DNA from: Lysobacter sp. cf310 | GTDB lineage: Bacteria > Pseudomonadota > Gammaproteobacteria > Xanthomonadales > Xanthomonadaceae | Reading direction: 5' to 3' | Assembly: GCF_900114355.1 (NCBI RefSeq) | Contig: NZ_FOSS01000003.1 | Location: 555,215 to 619,214 of the forward strand | DNA length: 64,000 nt | Shown: piece after piece, positions 9,533 through 22,855 of the stretch | How positions within the stretch are numbered: position 1 is the first letter of the stretch | How the letters are laid out: each line of letters opens with the position of its first letter | Made by a program: the position numbers and the translations under genes | Notes under the pieces: generated by a model | What the model saw: the letters and a program-made list of their open reading frames with translations, nothing else | What the model was told of the DNA's origin: nothing | Database searches by the model: none

Positions 9533-10872
9533 TCATTGCGCCGCAGCGCGCACGGCTTCGGCCAGGCGCTGCAGCGTGTCCAGCATCAGTTGGCGATCAT
9601 CCGCCTCGACGGTCACGCGCACCACCGGCTCGGTGCCGGAGGGCCGCAGGAAGGCGCGGCCGCGGCCGGCCACGGCGGTCTGCGCCTGCGCCAACGCGGC
9701 CTGCACCGCCGGCGCCTCGGCCGGCTTGGCGCTGCCTTCGTAACGCACGTTGACGGTTTTCTGCGGCACTTTGACGAAACCCTGCAGGGCCTGGGACAGG
9801 CTGACGCCGCGGCGGCGCAGCACCTCCAGCACCTGCAGCGCGCTGACGATGCCGTCGCCGGTGCTGGCGCGGTCCAGACACAGCAAGTGACCGGAGGCCT
9901 CGCCGCCGAGCACGGCGTCGTGGGCGATCAGTTGCTGGTGCACGTAACGGTCGCCGACCTTGGCGCGCAGGAAGCCGATGCCGCGCTGTTGGAACGCGCG
10001 CTCCAGGGCGTAGTTGGTCATCAGGGTGCCGACCACCGGGCCCTGCAGGCGGCCGCTGTCCTGCCAGTCGCAGGCCAGCACGTACAGCAGGTCGTCGCCG
10101 TCGCGCACCGTGCCGTCGCCGTCGACGAACAGCACGCGGTCGCCGTCGCCGTCGAAGGCGATGCCCAGATCGGCGCCGCTGGCCCTGACGCGTTCGGCCA
10201 GGGTCTCCGGGTGGGTCGAGCCGACGCCGTCGTTGATGTTGAGGCCGTTGGGGTCGATGCCGATCGCATCCACGCGCGCGCCCAGCTCGCGCAGCACCAG
10301 CGGGCCGAGCTGATAGGTCGCGCCGTTGGCGCAGTCCATGGCGATGCGCATGCCACCCAGGTCGAAGCCCTTGGGCACCGAGCCCTTGCAGGCCTCGATG
10401 TAACGGCCCAGCGCATCGCGCGTGCGCACCGCCTTGCCCAGCTCTTCGGACGGCACGGTGCGGAACGGCTGTTCCAGCGCGGCCTCGATCGCCAACTCGG
10501 TGGCGTCGTCGAGCTTCTCGCCCTCGGCCGAGAAGAACTTGATGCCGTTGTCGTAATGCGGATTGTGCGAAGCCGAGATCACGATGCCGCCGTCGGCGCG
10601 CATCGAGTGGGTCAGGTGCGCGACCGCCGGGGTCGGCATCGGGCCCATCAGCTGCACGTCGACGCCGGCGGCGACCAGGCCGGCCTCGAGCGCGGCCTCG
10701 AACATGTAGTTCGAAATGCGGGTGTCCTTGCCGATGATCACCACCGGCTTGCGCCAGTCGCGGCGCGCCAGGGCGTGGCCGTAGGCATTGCCCAGGCGGA
10801 GCACGAAATCGGCCGAGATGACGCCCTCGCCTACCCGTCCGCGGATGCCGTCGGTGCCGAAGTACTTGCGGC

Positions 10873-10876
<4 letters not shown>
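9533..10876 (-). CDS. glmM: Phosphoglucosamine mutase
   Basis: Converts glucosamine 6-phosphate to glucosamine 1-phosphate for UDP-GlcNAc and thus peptidoglycan and LPS synthesis. The 447-aa protein opens with [12 protein letters not shown]. It contains the phosphoserine loop ISASHNP (S103), the metal loop DGDGDR, the sugar loop GEASGH and the phosphate loop RPSGTEP. The start is a TTG at 10876 overlapping the accD stop as TTGA. I chose it because it begins exactly at the family N-terminus; the frame stays open through accD but with no homologous sequence. Confidence 0.95.
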
Positions 10877-11772
<896 letters not shown>

Positions 11773-11899
11773 GCGGTGCGTTTTTCCCGTTCAGGCTGCC
11801 AAAGGTGCCGGTCCACGGTCCGTGGCGGAACCCGGCCTAGCGGGTCAGTTTAGCGCAGCCAGGTTTGGGCCAGGCAGAGGCGCCTGGAAACGCCGGAAC

Positions 11900-12703
11900 T
11901 CAGGCCGGGGCGTCCAGCGCCCGCCGCAGCGGCGCCAGGAACGCGCTGGCGGCCGCGACCGCACCGGCGACGTCGGTCTCGGCGATCGCCGCGACCAGCG
12001 CGCTGCCCACCACCACGCCTTCGGCCTCGCGCGCCATCGCGCTCGCGCTGGCGGCGTCCTTGATGCCGAAGCCGGCCACCACCGGCACCCGGCTGCGCAG
12101 GCGGATCTCGCGCAGGCGCTCGTTGGCGGCGACCGCGTCGAGGCGGTCGGCGCCGGTCACGCCAGCGAAGCTCACGTAATACAGATAGCCCTGGGCGTCG
12201 TCGCAGAGCAGGGCCAGGCGCTGATCGGTGGTGGTCGGCGAGGCCAGCAGGATCAGCTGCAGGCCGGCGGCGACGAAGGCCGCGCGCAGTTCGGCGGCTT
12301 CCTCGGGCGGCAGATCGACCAGCAGCACGCCGTCGACGCCGGCCGCGACCGCTTCGGCGGCGAAGCGCGCCGAGCCGCGGATCTCGATCGGATTGAGATA
12401 GCCCATCAGCACCACCGGGGTGTCGGGGTCGCGCTGGCGGAACTCGGCCACGCAGCGCAGCGCATAGGACAGGCCGGCGCCGCGCGCGATCGCGCGTTCG
12501 GAGCTGCGCTGGATGGTCGGGCCGTCGGCCATGGGATCGGAGAACGGCACCCCGAGCTCGATCACGTCGGCGCCGGCGGCGGCCAATGCGTGCATCACCG
12601 GCACGGTCGCCTGCAGCGACGGATCGCCGGCGGTGACGAACGGAACCAGGGCCTTGCGGCTTTGCGCCTTGAGCGCGGCGAAACGGGTGTCGATGCGGTT
12701 CAT
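11900..12703 (-). CDS. trpA: Tryptophan synthase alpha chain
   Basis: Cleaves indole-3-glycerol phosphate to indole and glyceraldehyde 3-phosphate; indole is channelled to TrpB. The 267-aa TIM barrel shows catalytic E49 (VIELGVPFSDP) and D60 in that same N-terminal block, the YYVSFAGVTGA loop and the phosphate-binding GFGIKDAASA. It is 137 bp downstream of trpB on the same strand, with an imperfect palindrome in the gap. Confidence 0.97.
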   Translation of the reverse strand: MNRIDTRFAALKAQSRKALVPFVTAGDPSLQATVPVMHALAAAGADVIELGVPFSDPMADGPTIQRSSERAIARGAGLSYALRCVAEFRQRDPDTPVVLMGYLNPIEIRGSARFAAEAVAAGVDGVLLVDLPPEEAAELRAAFVAAGLQLILLASPTTTDQRLALLCDDAQGYLYYVSFAGVTGADRLDAVAANERLREIRLRSRVPVVAGFGIKDAASASAMAREAEGVVVGSALVAAIAETDVAGAVAAASAFLAPLRRALDAPA

Positions 12704-12710
12704 GAGGGCA

Positions 12711-12837
12711 GGAGTGAGCTTAGAGGAGTGAGGAGTGAGTTAGAGCGAGAGCGCAAGGGTGGAGAAACAGCGGGGAGCCGGCTGGCGGATTGATCGCGCG
12801 CTCCTCGCTCCCTTCTCGCTCCTGTGCGCTCACTCCC
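12711..12837. repeat. Imperfect inverted repeat between trpB and trpA
   Basis: The trpB-trpA gap contains iterations of GGAGTGAG/AGGAGTGAG on the left (12711-12740). A loosely complementary run of CTCCTCGCTCC and GCTCACTCCC lies on the right (12796-12837). The arms can pair imperfectly across a ~50-nt loop. An intergenic repeat or an mRNA-stabilising/attenuating hairpin are both possible; nothing decides between them here. Confidence 0.45.
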
Positions 12838-12840
12838 GTT

Positions 12841-14052
<1,212 letters not shown>

Positions 14053-14150
14053 GGTGGGGCTGGCGAGTAGGATTCCGTCACTTTATCGCAAGCAAGACGG
14101 CCCCATAACCCATAAAATAGCCATGACCCCTCAGTAAAACTCACCTATTT
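14053..14150. promoter_or_regulatory. trpI-trpB divergent control region
   Basis: A 98-bp gap between divergent starts, visibly more A/T-rich than its surroundings (CCATAAAATAGCC, AGTAAAACTCACC). In the Pseudomonas trpI-trpBA system the activator binds this interval in response to indoleglycerol phosphate. I infer the same role from arrangement only; I could not define operator half-sites with confidence. Confidence 0.5.
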
Positions 14151-15044
14151 ATGAGCCGTGCCCTGCCCCCGCTCAATGCCCTGCGCGCCTTCGAGGCCGT
14201 GGCCCGGCTGGACGGCGTCGGCCGCGCCGCGGCCGAGCTGCACGTGACCCACGGCGCGGTCAGCCGCCAGCTGCGGCTATTGGAAGAGGCGCTGGGCAGC
14301 GCCTTGTTCCAGCGCGAAGGGCGCGGCCTGGCGCTGACGCCGGCCGGGCAGCGCCTGTACGAGGCCGCCAGCGACGGCTTCGCGCCGCTGCGCGCGGCCT
14401 GGGCCGAACTGCAGCGGCGGCCGGAACAGACCCCGCTGGTGCTGGGCTGCCCCGGCAGCGTGCTGGCGCGCTGGATGATTCCGCGCCTGGACCGGCTGGC
14501 GCGCGAGCGCCCCGCGCTGCGCCTGCATCTGGCCGCCAACGACACCGCCCCCGACGCCGCGCTGGCCGGGCTGGATGCGGCGCTGTTGATCGCGGCGCCG
14601 CCGTGGCCGTCCGATTGGAGCGTGTACGAACTAGCGGTGGAACGCATCGGCCCGGTGCTGAGCCCGCGCTGGCCGGGCGCGGCCGCATTGAGCGGGTCGC
14701 CGCCGGACGCGCTGTGCGGGCCGGAGCTGCTGCATACCGCCTCGCGGCCGCAGGCCTGGCGCGACTGGGCCGCACGGGTCGGCCTGGACCCGGCCGCGCT
14801 GCGTCAAGGCACCGGCTTCGCGCACCTGTATTACCTGCTGGAAGCGGCCAACGCCGGCCTGGGCGTGGCGATCGCGCCGCAGCCGCTGGTGGCCGAGGAT
14901 CTGGCCGCCGGCCGCCTGCTCGCGCCTTGGGGTTTCGTCGACACCGATGCGCGTTGGCTGCTGTGCGCGCCGAAACGGCGCGAGGATGCGCGGGTGGCGG
15001 AATTAGCGACGTGGTTGCGTGAGGCGTTGTCGGAATCTGCCTAG
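14151..15044 (+). CDS. trpI: LysR-family regulator, probable TrpI activator of trpBA
   Basis: A 297-aa LysR-type transcription factor. The N-terminal helix-turn-helix spans about residues 7-65 ([39 protein letters not shown]). A co-inducer domain follows. The N-terminal wording resembles TrpI/GcvA-like regulators, and it is divergent to trpB with a 98-bp spacer, the classical trpI position. It would therefore activate trpBA. The alternative is a GcvA-like regulator that merely sits here. Confidence 0.75.
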   Translation: MSRALPPLNALRAFEAVARLDGVGRAAAELHVTHGAVSRQLRLLEEALGSALFQREGRGLALTPAGQRLYEAASDGFAPLRAAWAELQRRPEQTPLVLGCPGSVLARWMIPRLDRLARERPALRLHLAANDTAPDAALAGLDAALLIAAPPWPSDWSVYELAVERIGPVLSPRWPGAAALSGSPPDALCGPELLHTASRPQAWRDWAARVGLDPAALRQGTGFAHLYYLLEAANAGLGVAIAPQPLVAEDLAAGRLLAPWGFVDTDARWLLCAPKRREDARVAELATWLREALSESA

Positions 15045-15058
15045 CGCGCGAACCGTCG

Positions 15059-15078
15059 GGTGCGGTGGCAACCGCACC
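15059..15078. terminator. Hairpin between convergent trpI and trpF
   Basis: A perfect 8-bp stem (GGTGCGGT / ACCGCACC) with a GGCA loop, just after the trpI stop and 3' of trpF. No T-run follows on either strand. A second, imperfect version (GGGTGCGG...CCACACCC) follows at about 15105-15135, so this may be part of a dispersed intergenic repeat as much as a terminator. Confidence 0.45.
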
Positions 15079-15200
15079 GTCGCGCGCAGCCGGTGCTGAG
15101 TGAGGGTGCGGTTCGCCTTTGGCTCACCACACCCTACGCCTTGCGTCGCTCGCCGTAGCTCACGGTCGCGCCTACCGCAAGGCAGTGAGCGCTACGCGAC

Positions 15201-15872
15201 TCAGTCGGAGTGGCAATCCGCGCGCCGCACTTCCTCGACGAAACGTCGCATCAGGTCGCCGTCCTTGCGCCCGGGGGCGCTTTCGATGCCGCTGGAGACG
15301 TCCACGCCCCAGGGCCGGGTCGCCAGGATGGCCTCGTAGACGTTGTCGGGCACCAGCCCGCCCGCGAGCAGGAAGGGCTTGTGCATGCCGGCCGGAATCC
15401 GCGACCAGTCGAAGGTCTTGCCGCTGCCGCCGCTGCCGCCGGCGACATGGCTGTCGAGCAGGAAACCGGCCGCGGCCGGATAACGCGCGTGCAGGGCCAA
15501 ACCCTGCGGCAAGGCCGGATCGCCGCCCTCGCCCATCGCCACCGCCTTCAGATAGGGCACCCCGAAGGAGCGGCAAAACGCGTCGTTCTCGTCGCCGTGG
15601 AACTGCAACAGGCTGGGCCGGACCTGGCGCACCACCTCGCGCACCTGTTCGGCCGGGTTGTCCATGAACAAGGCCACCGCGTCCACCAGCGGCGCCAGCG
15701 CCTGACGCATCGCGCGCGCCTCTTCGGCTTCGACGCGGCGCTTGCTGGACTCGGCGAACACGAAGCCGATCGCGTCCGCGCCCAGCTCGCAGGCCAGGCG
15801 CACGTCGCCCGGACGGGTGAAGCCGCAGAACTTGATGCGGGTGCGGAACAGGGTCTTGGGCGCGTGGGTCAC
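15201..15872 (-). CDS. trpF: Phosphoribosylanthranilate isomerase
   Basis: Third-from-last step of tryptophan synthesis, an Amadori rearrangement of phosphoribosylanthranilate. The 223-aa TIM barrel starts with [10 protein letters not shown] (catalytic-type C16) and has LQFHGDE, FLLDSH, LAGGL and [10 protein letters not shown], the conserved catalytic and phosphate segments. The GTG at 15872 overlaps the truA stop (GTGA), so TrpF translation is likely coupled to truA. The open frame continues to 16379 through truA without meaning. Confidence 0.96.
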   Translation of the reverse strand: MTHAPKTLFRTRIKFCGFTRPGDVRLACELGADAIGFVFAESSKRRVEAEEARAMRQALAPLVDAVALFMDNPAEQVREVVRQVRPSLLQFHGDENDAFCRSFGVPYLKAVAMGEGGDPALPQGLALHARYPAAAGFLLDSHVAGGSGGSGKTFDWSRIPAGMHKPFLLAGGLVPDNVYEAILATRPWGVDVSSGIESAPGRKDGDLMRRFVEEVRRADCHSD

Positions 15873-16726
15873 AGCAATACCTCCGCCGGCAGTGGCCAGT
15901 CCGCAGGGTAGCGCGGACCGACGAACACCAGCCCGGCCGAGGGCGCGGTCGGCCCGGCTTTGGCGCGGTCGCGCCCGGCCAGCAACTGCGCGATCCAGTC
16001 CTCGGGCTGCTCGCCGCGCCCCACCGGCAGCAGGCTGCCGACGATGTTGCGGACCATGTGATGGAGAAAGGCGTTGGCCTGCACTTCCATCTCGACGATG
16101 TCGCCGTCGCGGCGCACCGCGATGTATTGCAGATCGCGGCGGGCGTGCGGGGCCTGGCAGTGCACGGTGCGGAAAGCGGAGAAATCGTTCTCGCCCAGCA
16201 GCGCCTGCGCCGCGCGATGCATGGCGTCGGCGTCGAGCGGACGCCGCTCCCAGCTCAGGTACTGGCGCTGCAAGGCCGGCCGCACCGGGCGGTTGAGAAT
16301 GCGATAGCGGTAGCGGCGCGCGCGCGCCGAGAAGCGGGCGTGGAAATCGTCGGCCACCGGCACGCACCAGCGCACGCACACCGACGGCGGCAGGCGCGAG
16401 GTCGTACCCAGCACCCAGCCACGCGGCTCGCGCTCGGCCGGACCGTCGAAATGCACCACCTGGCAGGAGGCATGCACGCCGGCGTCGGTGCGGCCGGCGC
16501 AGGTCACATCGATCTGGCGACCGGCGACGAAGGACAGCGCCGCCTCGACCGCGCCTTGCACCGTGGGCTCGCCGCGCAGGTCGGGCTCGCCCGGCCGGCT
16601 CAGGCGCTGCCAGCCGGAGAACTCGCCGCCGTCGTACTCGATGCCCAAGGCGTAGCGCCGCGTCGCACCCGCCGCACGCACGGCCGAATCCGCCGCGTCG
16701 GGTGCCGCCGAAACCTCAGACGCCAC
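15869..16726 (-). CDS. truA: tRNA pseudouridine(38-40) synthase
   Basis: Isomerises uridines 38-40 in the anticodon stem-loop of many tRNAs. The 285-aa protein has the catalytic aspartate D81 in [11 protein letters not shown], and the conserved YRYRI and [11 protein letters not shown] segments. An N-terminal extension of about 22 residues precedes the family start ([16 protein letters not shown]). It lies 3 nt downstream of the fimV stop and runs into trpF with a 4-nt overlap. Confidence 0.96.
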   Translation of the reverse strand: MASEVSAAPDAADSAVRAAGATRRYALGIEYDGGEFSGWQRLSRPGEPDLRGEPTVQGAVEAALSFVAGRQIDVTCAGRTDAGVHASCQVVHFDGPAEREPRGWVLGTTSRLPPSVCVRWCVPVADDFHARFSARARRYRYRILNRPVRPALQRQYLSWERRPLDADAMHRAAQALLGENDFSAFRTVHCQAPHARRDLQYIAVRRDGDIVEMEVQANAFLHHMVRNIVGSLLPVGRGEQPEDWIAQLLAGRDRAKAGPTAPSAGLVFVGPRYPADWPLPAEVLL

Positions 16727-16729
16727 GCC

Positions 16730-18553
16730 TTACTCCAGTTCGCGCAACATCCGCGCGGCCTGCTGGCGCGCGGCCAGGTCGCCGGTGACCGCGACTTCGC
16801 CCAGCAGCTGACGCGCGCTCTCGTGATCGCCCAGGTCCATGTAGGCGCGCGCGAGCTCCAGGCGCTCCTGGCCCGGTTGCGCGGCCAACAAAGGTTCCTG
16901 CACCGGCGCCTCGCCGTGACCGACCGCGGCCACGTGCCAGGCCGGCACCTTGCGCTCGCTGCCGGGCGCCGACTGCGGCGTGGTCCAGAACGGTGCGGTC
17001 TGCGCCGCGCCGCCGGGCGCCGCTGCCGGCGAGTCGACCACGGCCGGCTCCGGCTCCGGCTCCGGCTCGGGCGCAGGCGCGGGTTCGGCGAAGGCGTCGG
17101 CGATCGAAGGGCCGGCGGCTCCAGCCGCGAGTGGCGCGCGGAACACCGGCTTGGACGGACGCCGGCGCATGAACCACGCGCCGAACGCCGCCAGCAACAG
17201 GACCGCGCCGGTGATCGCCCACGGCAGCATCGCGCCGCCCTGAGCGACCGCCTGCTTCTGATTGGATTCGGCCAGGCGCTGCTGCGCCGCGGCCAGTTCG
17301 GTGTCCTTGAGCTGGATCAGCTGTTGCTGCTGCTTCTGCAGTTGCTCCAACTCGGCGACGCGGCCCTTGAGGTCGCTGAGTTCGGCCTCGCGTGCGGCGA
17401 GCGATTCCTTGGATTCTTGCAGTTCCTGTCGCAGCATCTGGCCCTCGCCTCCGGCATTGATGCCGGACTGTGTACCCGCCCGCGCGGCGCGGCTGGCGCC
17501 GGGCGGGACGATTTCCAGACGCGCGCCGGCCGAGGCCGCCGCGTCCGTCGCAGCGCCGGCGCTGTTGCCGGCCGCGCGCGGCGCCGTCGCCAGCGGCACC
17601 GGCTCCACCGCCGGCTGCGGCGCCGGACGGCGCGCCTGGCGCCACTGCTGTATCTGTCCACGCACCAGCGCGCTGGCTTCGCCGGCGTCGATGCTGGCCA
17701 CTTCGTTGCCGCTGGGCACGCGCAGTACCGCGCCCTGCTTGAGTCGATTGACGTCGCCGCCGATGAAGGCGTCGGGGTTGGCGCGCAGCAGCGCGACCAT
17801 GGTCTGGTCCAGGCTGGCGCCCTCGCCCAACTCCAGTCCGCTGGCGATACGCGACAAGGCGTCGCCGCGCTTGACCTCGATCGTCCCGTCCGTGGCGCTC
17901 GCCGGCGCGGCGGTCAGCGGCGGCGCGGGCGTCGGTGCCGGCGGCGCGATCGCGATCGCGGTCGGTTGTTCGGGGAACGCGTTGGCAGGCGCGGCCGGCA
18001 CGGCGTCGACGCTGGCCGGGTCCGGCACCACCGCGGCCGGATCGGTCGGGGTGTCGCTGGCGATCACCGCGGCCGGATCGATCGGACGCTCGATCAGATT
18101 GGACGGCGCCGACACCGGCGCCTCGATCGGCGGTTGCAGCGGCGCCGAGACGGTCTTAGGGGTGTCGATCAGCGCCGAGTACTCGCGCACCAGGCGCCCC
18201 TGGCCCCAGTCGACCTCGATCAGGAAGGTCACCAGCGGCTGGTTCACCGGCTGCTCGCTGGTGACCCGGATCACCGGGTTGCCGCGCGCGTCCAGAGCGA
18301 CCTGGAACTGCAGGTCGGAGACGATGCCCTGCGGCGGCATCAGGCCGATGCGGGCGAAGGTCTCCGGCGACGCCAGGCGTGCCTGCAGTTGCTCGAGTTC
18401 GGCCGGATCGCTGGAGACGATCGGGATCTCCGCCAGCAGCGGCTGGTCGGAACGCGACTTGACCTCGATCTGGCCCAGACCGAGCGCGCAGGCGCCGCCG
18501 CTGGCCAAAGCCAGCGCCAATGCCAACGCGGTGCGCGTGAAACGATGCTTCAC
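16730..18553 (-). CDS. fimV: FimV/HubP-family polar motility and assembly protein
   Basis: A 607-aa inner-membrane protein of the FimV family, which supports type IV pilus assembly and twitching and marks the cell pole. It has a signal peptide (about 1-23), then the FimV N-terminal domain starting LGLGQIEVKSRSDQPLLAEI. A Pro/Ala-rich linker follows, then a LysM-like module near 225-290, a coiled coil near 365-405 and one helix (LPWAITGAVLLLAAFGAWFM, about 420-440). An acidic EPEPEP linker leads to a C-terminal TPR-like domain. Pseudomonas FimV is much longer, so the cytoplasmic region is short here. Confidence 0.9.
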   Translation of the reverse strand: MKHRFTRTALALALALASGGACALGLGQIEVKSRSDQPLLAEIPIVSSDPAELEQLQARLASPETFARIGLMPPQGIVSDLQFQVALDARGNPVIRVTSEQPVNQPLVTFLIEVDWGQGRLVREYSALIDTPKTVSAPLQPPIEAPVSAPSNLIERPIDPAAVIASDTPTDPAAVVPDPASVDAVPAAPANAFPEQPTAIAIAPPAPTPAPPLTAAPASATDGTIEVKRGDALSRIASGLELGEGASLDQTMVALLRANPDAFIGGDVNRLKQGAVLRVPSGNEVASIDAGEASALVRGQIQQWRQARRPAPQPAVEPVPLATAPRAAGNSAGAATDAAASAGARLEIVPPGASRAARAGTQSGINAGGEGQMLRQELQESKESLAAREAELSDLKGRVAELEQLQKQQQQLIQLKDTELAAAQQRLAESNQKQAVAQGGAMLPWAITGAVLLLAAFGAWFMRRRPSKPVFRAPLAAGAAGPSIADAFAEPAPAPEPEPEPEPAVVDSPAAAPGGAAQTAPFWTTPQSAPGSERKVPAWHVAAVGHGEAPVQEPLLAAQPGQERLELARAYMDLGDHESARQLLGEVAVTGDLAARQQAARMLRELE

Positions 18554-18681
18554 TCTGGTCCCACTCCCGTTCCCCTGGCGGCGACTCTAGCCGCCGCCAC
18601 GGTTAATGCGCAATGCGGCCGCAATACGGTCACATTACGCCCTAGGCCACGTTTTAGGCTGCCCGATGCGGACAGCCCGAC

Positions 18682-19722
<1,041 letters not shown>

Positions 19723-19862
19723 CAGTTTCGATTTACCTGGCTTGGGGGCCGCCGGACCCATTTCCGGCGGGTGTTGCTTAAAGGGATAGGCCGATTATCG
19801 GCTAAGCGCGGCGCCAATGCGCGGATCGGCGTTGGCATTCGCGCGCGGCGCGCGCGCCGGGT

Positions 19863-20879
19863 TCAGGCGCTGCGTTTTCCGCCGGCCCGGGCCAGGGCAT
19901 CGGCGTTGAGCGGCGACGGCGGACGGCCGGCATCGGGGCCGCGGTCCAGCGCGGCGATCAGGTTGGCCACCGCCAAGGCGACCATGGCGCGGCGCGTGGC
20001 CAGGCTGGCGCTGGCGATGTGCGGGGTCAGGACCACGTTGCGCAGCGCCAGCAGGCGCGGATTGACCGCCGGCTCGCCCTCGAACACGTCCAGTCCGGCC
20101 GCGGCCAGGCGCCCGCCAGCCAACGCGTCGGCCAGGGCCTCTTCGTCGATCAGGCCGCCGCGCGCGATATTGGTCAGGGTGGCGTGCGGGCGCAGCCGCG
20201 CCAATGCGACCGCGTCGACCAGGTGATGATTGGCCGGCGAATACGGCAGCACCAGGACCAGGTGATCGGCGCGCTCGAACAGCGCTTCGAAGCCGACGTA
20301 CTCGGCGGCGTGCTCGCGTTCCACCGCATCGGGCAGGCGGCTGCGGTTGTGGTACAGCACACGCATGCCGAAACCGGAGGCGCGCCGGGCGATGCCGCGG
20401 CCGATCCGGCCCATGCCGAGGATGCCCAGGGTGGCGCCATGGACGTCGCCGCCCAGCAGCGATTCGAAACTCCACTGCCGCCAATGGCCGTCGCGCAGCC
20501 AGCGCTCGGCCTCGGTGATCCGGCGCGCGGTCGCCATCATCAGGGCGAAGCCGAAGTCGGCGGTGGTCTCGGTCAGCACGTCCGGGGTGTTGGTGGCCAG
20601 AATCCCGGCCGCGCTCAATGCCGCCAGGTCGAGGTTGTTGTAGCCCACGCCGACGTTGGCGATCGCGCGCAGGCGCGAGGCGCCGGTCACCTGGGCCGCG
20701 CCGATCGCGTCGTTGAGGGTGACCAGGGCGCCGTCGGCCTCGCGCAGGGCCGCGGCCACCGCATCCGGGCGGTGCTGGGTGACCGTGGCGGTGCTGGCCA
20801 CGTCGAAGTGCTCGTCCAGCCGCGCGAGGAGGTCGGCGAACAGCGGTTGCGAGACCCAGACGCGCGGACGCTCAGCCAT
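19863..20879 (-). CDS. D-isomer-specific 2-hydroxyacid dehydrogenase (glyoxylate/hydroxypyruvate reductase type)
   Basis: A 338-aa NAD(P)H-dependent reductase. It has a split catalytic domain and a Rossmann domain with [16 protein letters not shown] and a NRSR segment suggesting NADPH. The catalytic set is arginine in [13 protein letters not shown], glutamate in GLDVFEGEP and histidine in LTPHIASA. It is close to GhrB-type enzymes that reduce glyoxylate or hydroxypyruvate, but the substrate is not determined. It overlaps the aroC stop by 8 nt on the same strand. Confidence 0.9.
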   Translation of the reverse strand: MAERPRVWVSQPLFADLLARLDEHFDVASTATVTQHRPDAVAAALREADGALVTLNDAIGAAQVTGASRLRAIANVGVGYNNLDLAALSAAGILATNTPDVLTETTADFGFALMMATARRITEAERWLRDGHWRQWSFESLLGGDVHGATLGILGMGRIGRGIARRASGFGMRVLYHNRSRLPDAVEREHAAEYVGFEALFERADHLVLVLPYSPANHHLVDAVALARLRPHATLTNIARGGLIDEEALADALAGGRLAAAGLDVFEGEPAVNPRLLALRNVVLTPHIASASLATRRAMVALAVANLIAALDRGPDAGRPPSPLNADALARAGGKRSA

Positions 20880-21978
20880 CCGCGTCGCCGGCCGGAATGC
20901 GCGGCGTCACCTCGCCCACGTCGCCGCACTGGGCCCGGTGGCGCAAGGCCTGGTCCATCAGCACCAGCGCGACCATGGCCTCGCAGATCGGGGTGGCGCG
21001 GATGCCGACGCAGGGGTCGTGGCGGCCGGTGGTGATCACTTCGACCTCGTTGCCGTGCACGTCCAGACCGCGCCCGGGCAGGCGCAGGCTGGAGGTCGGC
21101 TTGAACGCGGTCGAGCAATGCAGCTGCTGGCCGGTGCTGATGCCGCCGAGGATGCCGCCGGCGTGGTTGGAGGCGAAACCGCTGCGCGACATCTCGTCGC
21201 GGTGCTCGGTGCCGCGCGCGGCCACCGCCGCGAAGCCGTCGCCGATCTCCACGCCCTTGACCGCGTTGATGCTCATCAGCGCTGCCGCCAGCTCGCCGTC
21301 GAGCTTGCCGTAGATCGGCTCGCCCCAGCCCGGCGGCACGTTGTCGGCGATCACGTCCACGCGCGCGCCGACCGAATCGCCGGACTTGCGCAGCGCGTCC
21401 ATGAAGGCCTCGAGCTCGGCGACCTGGGCCGCGTCGGGCCAGAAGAAGGGATTGTCCTCGACCACGCCGAGGTCGTAACCGTTGGGAAAGATCTCGCCGA
21501 TCTGCGACATGAAGCCGCGCACCCGCACCCCATGACGCTCGGCCAGCCACTTCTTGGCGATCACGCCCGCGGCCACGCGCATGGTGGTCTCGCGCGCCGA
21601 GGAGCGCCCGCCGCCGCGCGGGTCGCGCAAGCCGTACTTCTGCCAATAGCTGTAGTCGGCGTGGCCGGGACGGAACTGCTCGGCGATCGAGCCGTAGTCC
21701 TTGCTGCGCGCGTCGGTGTTGCGGATCAGCAGCGCGATCGGGGTGCCGGTGGTGAGGCCCTCGTACACGCCGCTGAGGATCTCGATCTCGTCGGCCTCGC
21801 GCCGCGCCGAGGTGTGACGGGTCTTGCCGGTGGCGCGGCGGTCCAGATCGTGGCGGAACTCCTCCGGCGCGATCGCCAGCCCCGGCGGGCAGCCGTCGAC
21901 CACGCAGCCGATCGCCGGGCCGTGGCTCTCGCCGAAGGTGGTGACCCGCAACAGGCGGCCGAAGGTGTTGTTCGACAT
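20872..21978 (-). CDS. aroC: Chorismate synthase
   Basis: Last step of the shikimate pathway, making chorismate from EPSP with reduced FMN. The 368-aa protein shows the signatures [18 protein letters not shown] near the N-terminus, [18 protein letters not shown] and the C-terminal [18 protein letters not shown]. It is preceded on the same strand by a methyltransferase gene and prmB; this supply of chorismate fits the tryptophan genes upstream in the window. Confidence 0.97.
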   Translation of the reverse strand: MSNNTFGRLLRVTTFGESHGPAIGCVVDGCPPGLAIAPEEFRHDLDRRATGKTRHTSARREADEIEILSGVYEGLTTGTPIALLIRNTDARSKDYGSIAEQFRPGHADYSYWQKYGLRDPRGGGRSSARETTMRVAAGVIAKKWLAERHGVRVRGFMSQIGEIFPNGYDLGVVEDNPFFWPDAAQVAELEAFMDALRKSGDSVGARVDVIADNVPPGWGEPIYGKLDGELAAALMSINAVKGVEIGDGFAAVAARGTEHRDEMSRSGFASNHAGGILGGISTGQQLHCSTAFKPTSSLRLPGRGLDVHGNEVEVITTGRHDPCVGIRATPICEAMVALVLMDQALRHRAQCGDVGEVTPRIPAGDADG

Positions 21979-22010
21979 GCGTCTCTCTCGTCAGCCGCGG
22001 CACGCGCGTT

Positions 22011-22844
22011 TCACAGCGCGCATGCCGCCATTTCGGTTTCGGCCTCACGCATCAGCGCCAGGCGGTCGCGATCGGGGCCTGCGCCGTCGCGGGACAACGC
22101 GATATAGAACTCGTGACCCTGGGTGCCGCTGAACGACCGCTCGCGCAGCGCCACCAGACCCAATCGATTCAGATCGTCCAACAGCAGCCGGAACCAGCTC
22201 GGGGTGAAGCACCAGGCGTGGATGTCCAGGTAGGCGTCGTGCTTGCGCACCGCGTGCATGCCCGCATTCGCCTCCTGGACAGTGTGCACGAACTCCACCG
22301 AGCTCAGCGAGCGCCCGGCCGCCAGGGCCGCATCCCAGGCGATCCGCCCGTCCAGCTTGACCACGTTGAGGAAGTAGTCGGCGACCTGGCCCGGGCTGTG
22401 ATTGCGCCGGCCCTGCAGGTGCGCGTCGATCAGCTGCGACAGCCCGGTCAGGGCGCGCAGGCGGTCGAAGCAGTAACGCTTGTCGGGCACCGCCAACGAC
22501 AGCACCCCGCCCTCGCGCAGCAGGGTGTCGCAGTCGTTGAGGAAGCCGACCAGATCGGGCACGTGCTCGATCACATGCGAGGCGATGATCCAGTCGTAGT
22601 GCGCGCTGCGGCCGGTCAGTTCGGCGTAGCTGCCGCCCTTCCAGACGAAGTCGACCTCTTCGATCGCGTCCAGGTCGACACCGTGATCGCGGTACTTGTG
22701 CAACAGCGCCGCGCGATCGGCGTGGTCCAGCACGTCGACATCGTAGCCCTCGCGCTTGGGCGCGACCGGGTTGTGCGAGGGGCCGATCTCCAGACCACGC
22801 CCGCGCGCATCGAGCGGAGCCAGTATGCGAGCCTTCCTGTCCAT
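22011..22844 (-). CDS. Class I SAM-dependent methyltransferase, substrate unknown
   Basis: A 277-aa protein with a methyltransferase-11/23-like fold. Motif I is GLEIGPSHNPVAP (about 17-29). An acidic DVLDHAD follows, then ASHVIEHVPD (a UbiE-like post-motif) and a LLREGGVLSLAVPDKRYCFD strand. Proteins of this shape often sit in glycan or LPS loci, but nothing nearby supports that. The start at 22844 lies 11 bases after the prmB stop, so prmB, this gene and aroC are probably one transcript. Confidence 0.82.
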   Translation of the reverse strand: MDRKARILAPLDARGRGLEIGPSHNPVAPKREGYDVDVLDHADRAALLHKYRDHGVDLDAIEEVDFVWKGGSYAELTGRSAHYDWIIASHVIEHVPDLVGFLNDCDTLLREGGVLSLAVPDKRYCFDRLRALTGLSQLIDAHLQGRRNHSPGQVADYFLNVVKLDGRIAWDAALAAGRSLSSVEFVHTVQEANAGMHAVRKHDAYLDIHAWCFTPSWFRLLLDDLNRLGLVALRERSFSGTQGHEFYIALSRDGAGPDRDRLALMREAETEMAACAL

Positions 22845-22855
22845 GCCGGCCCGGA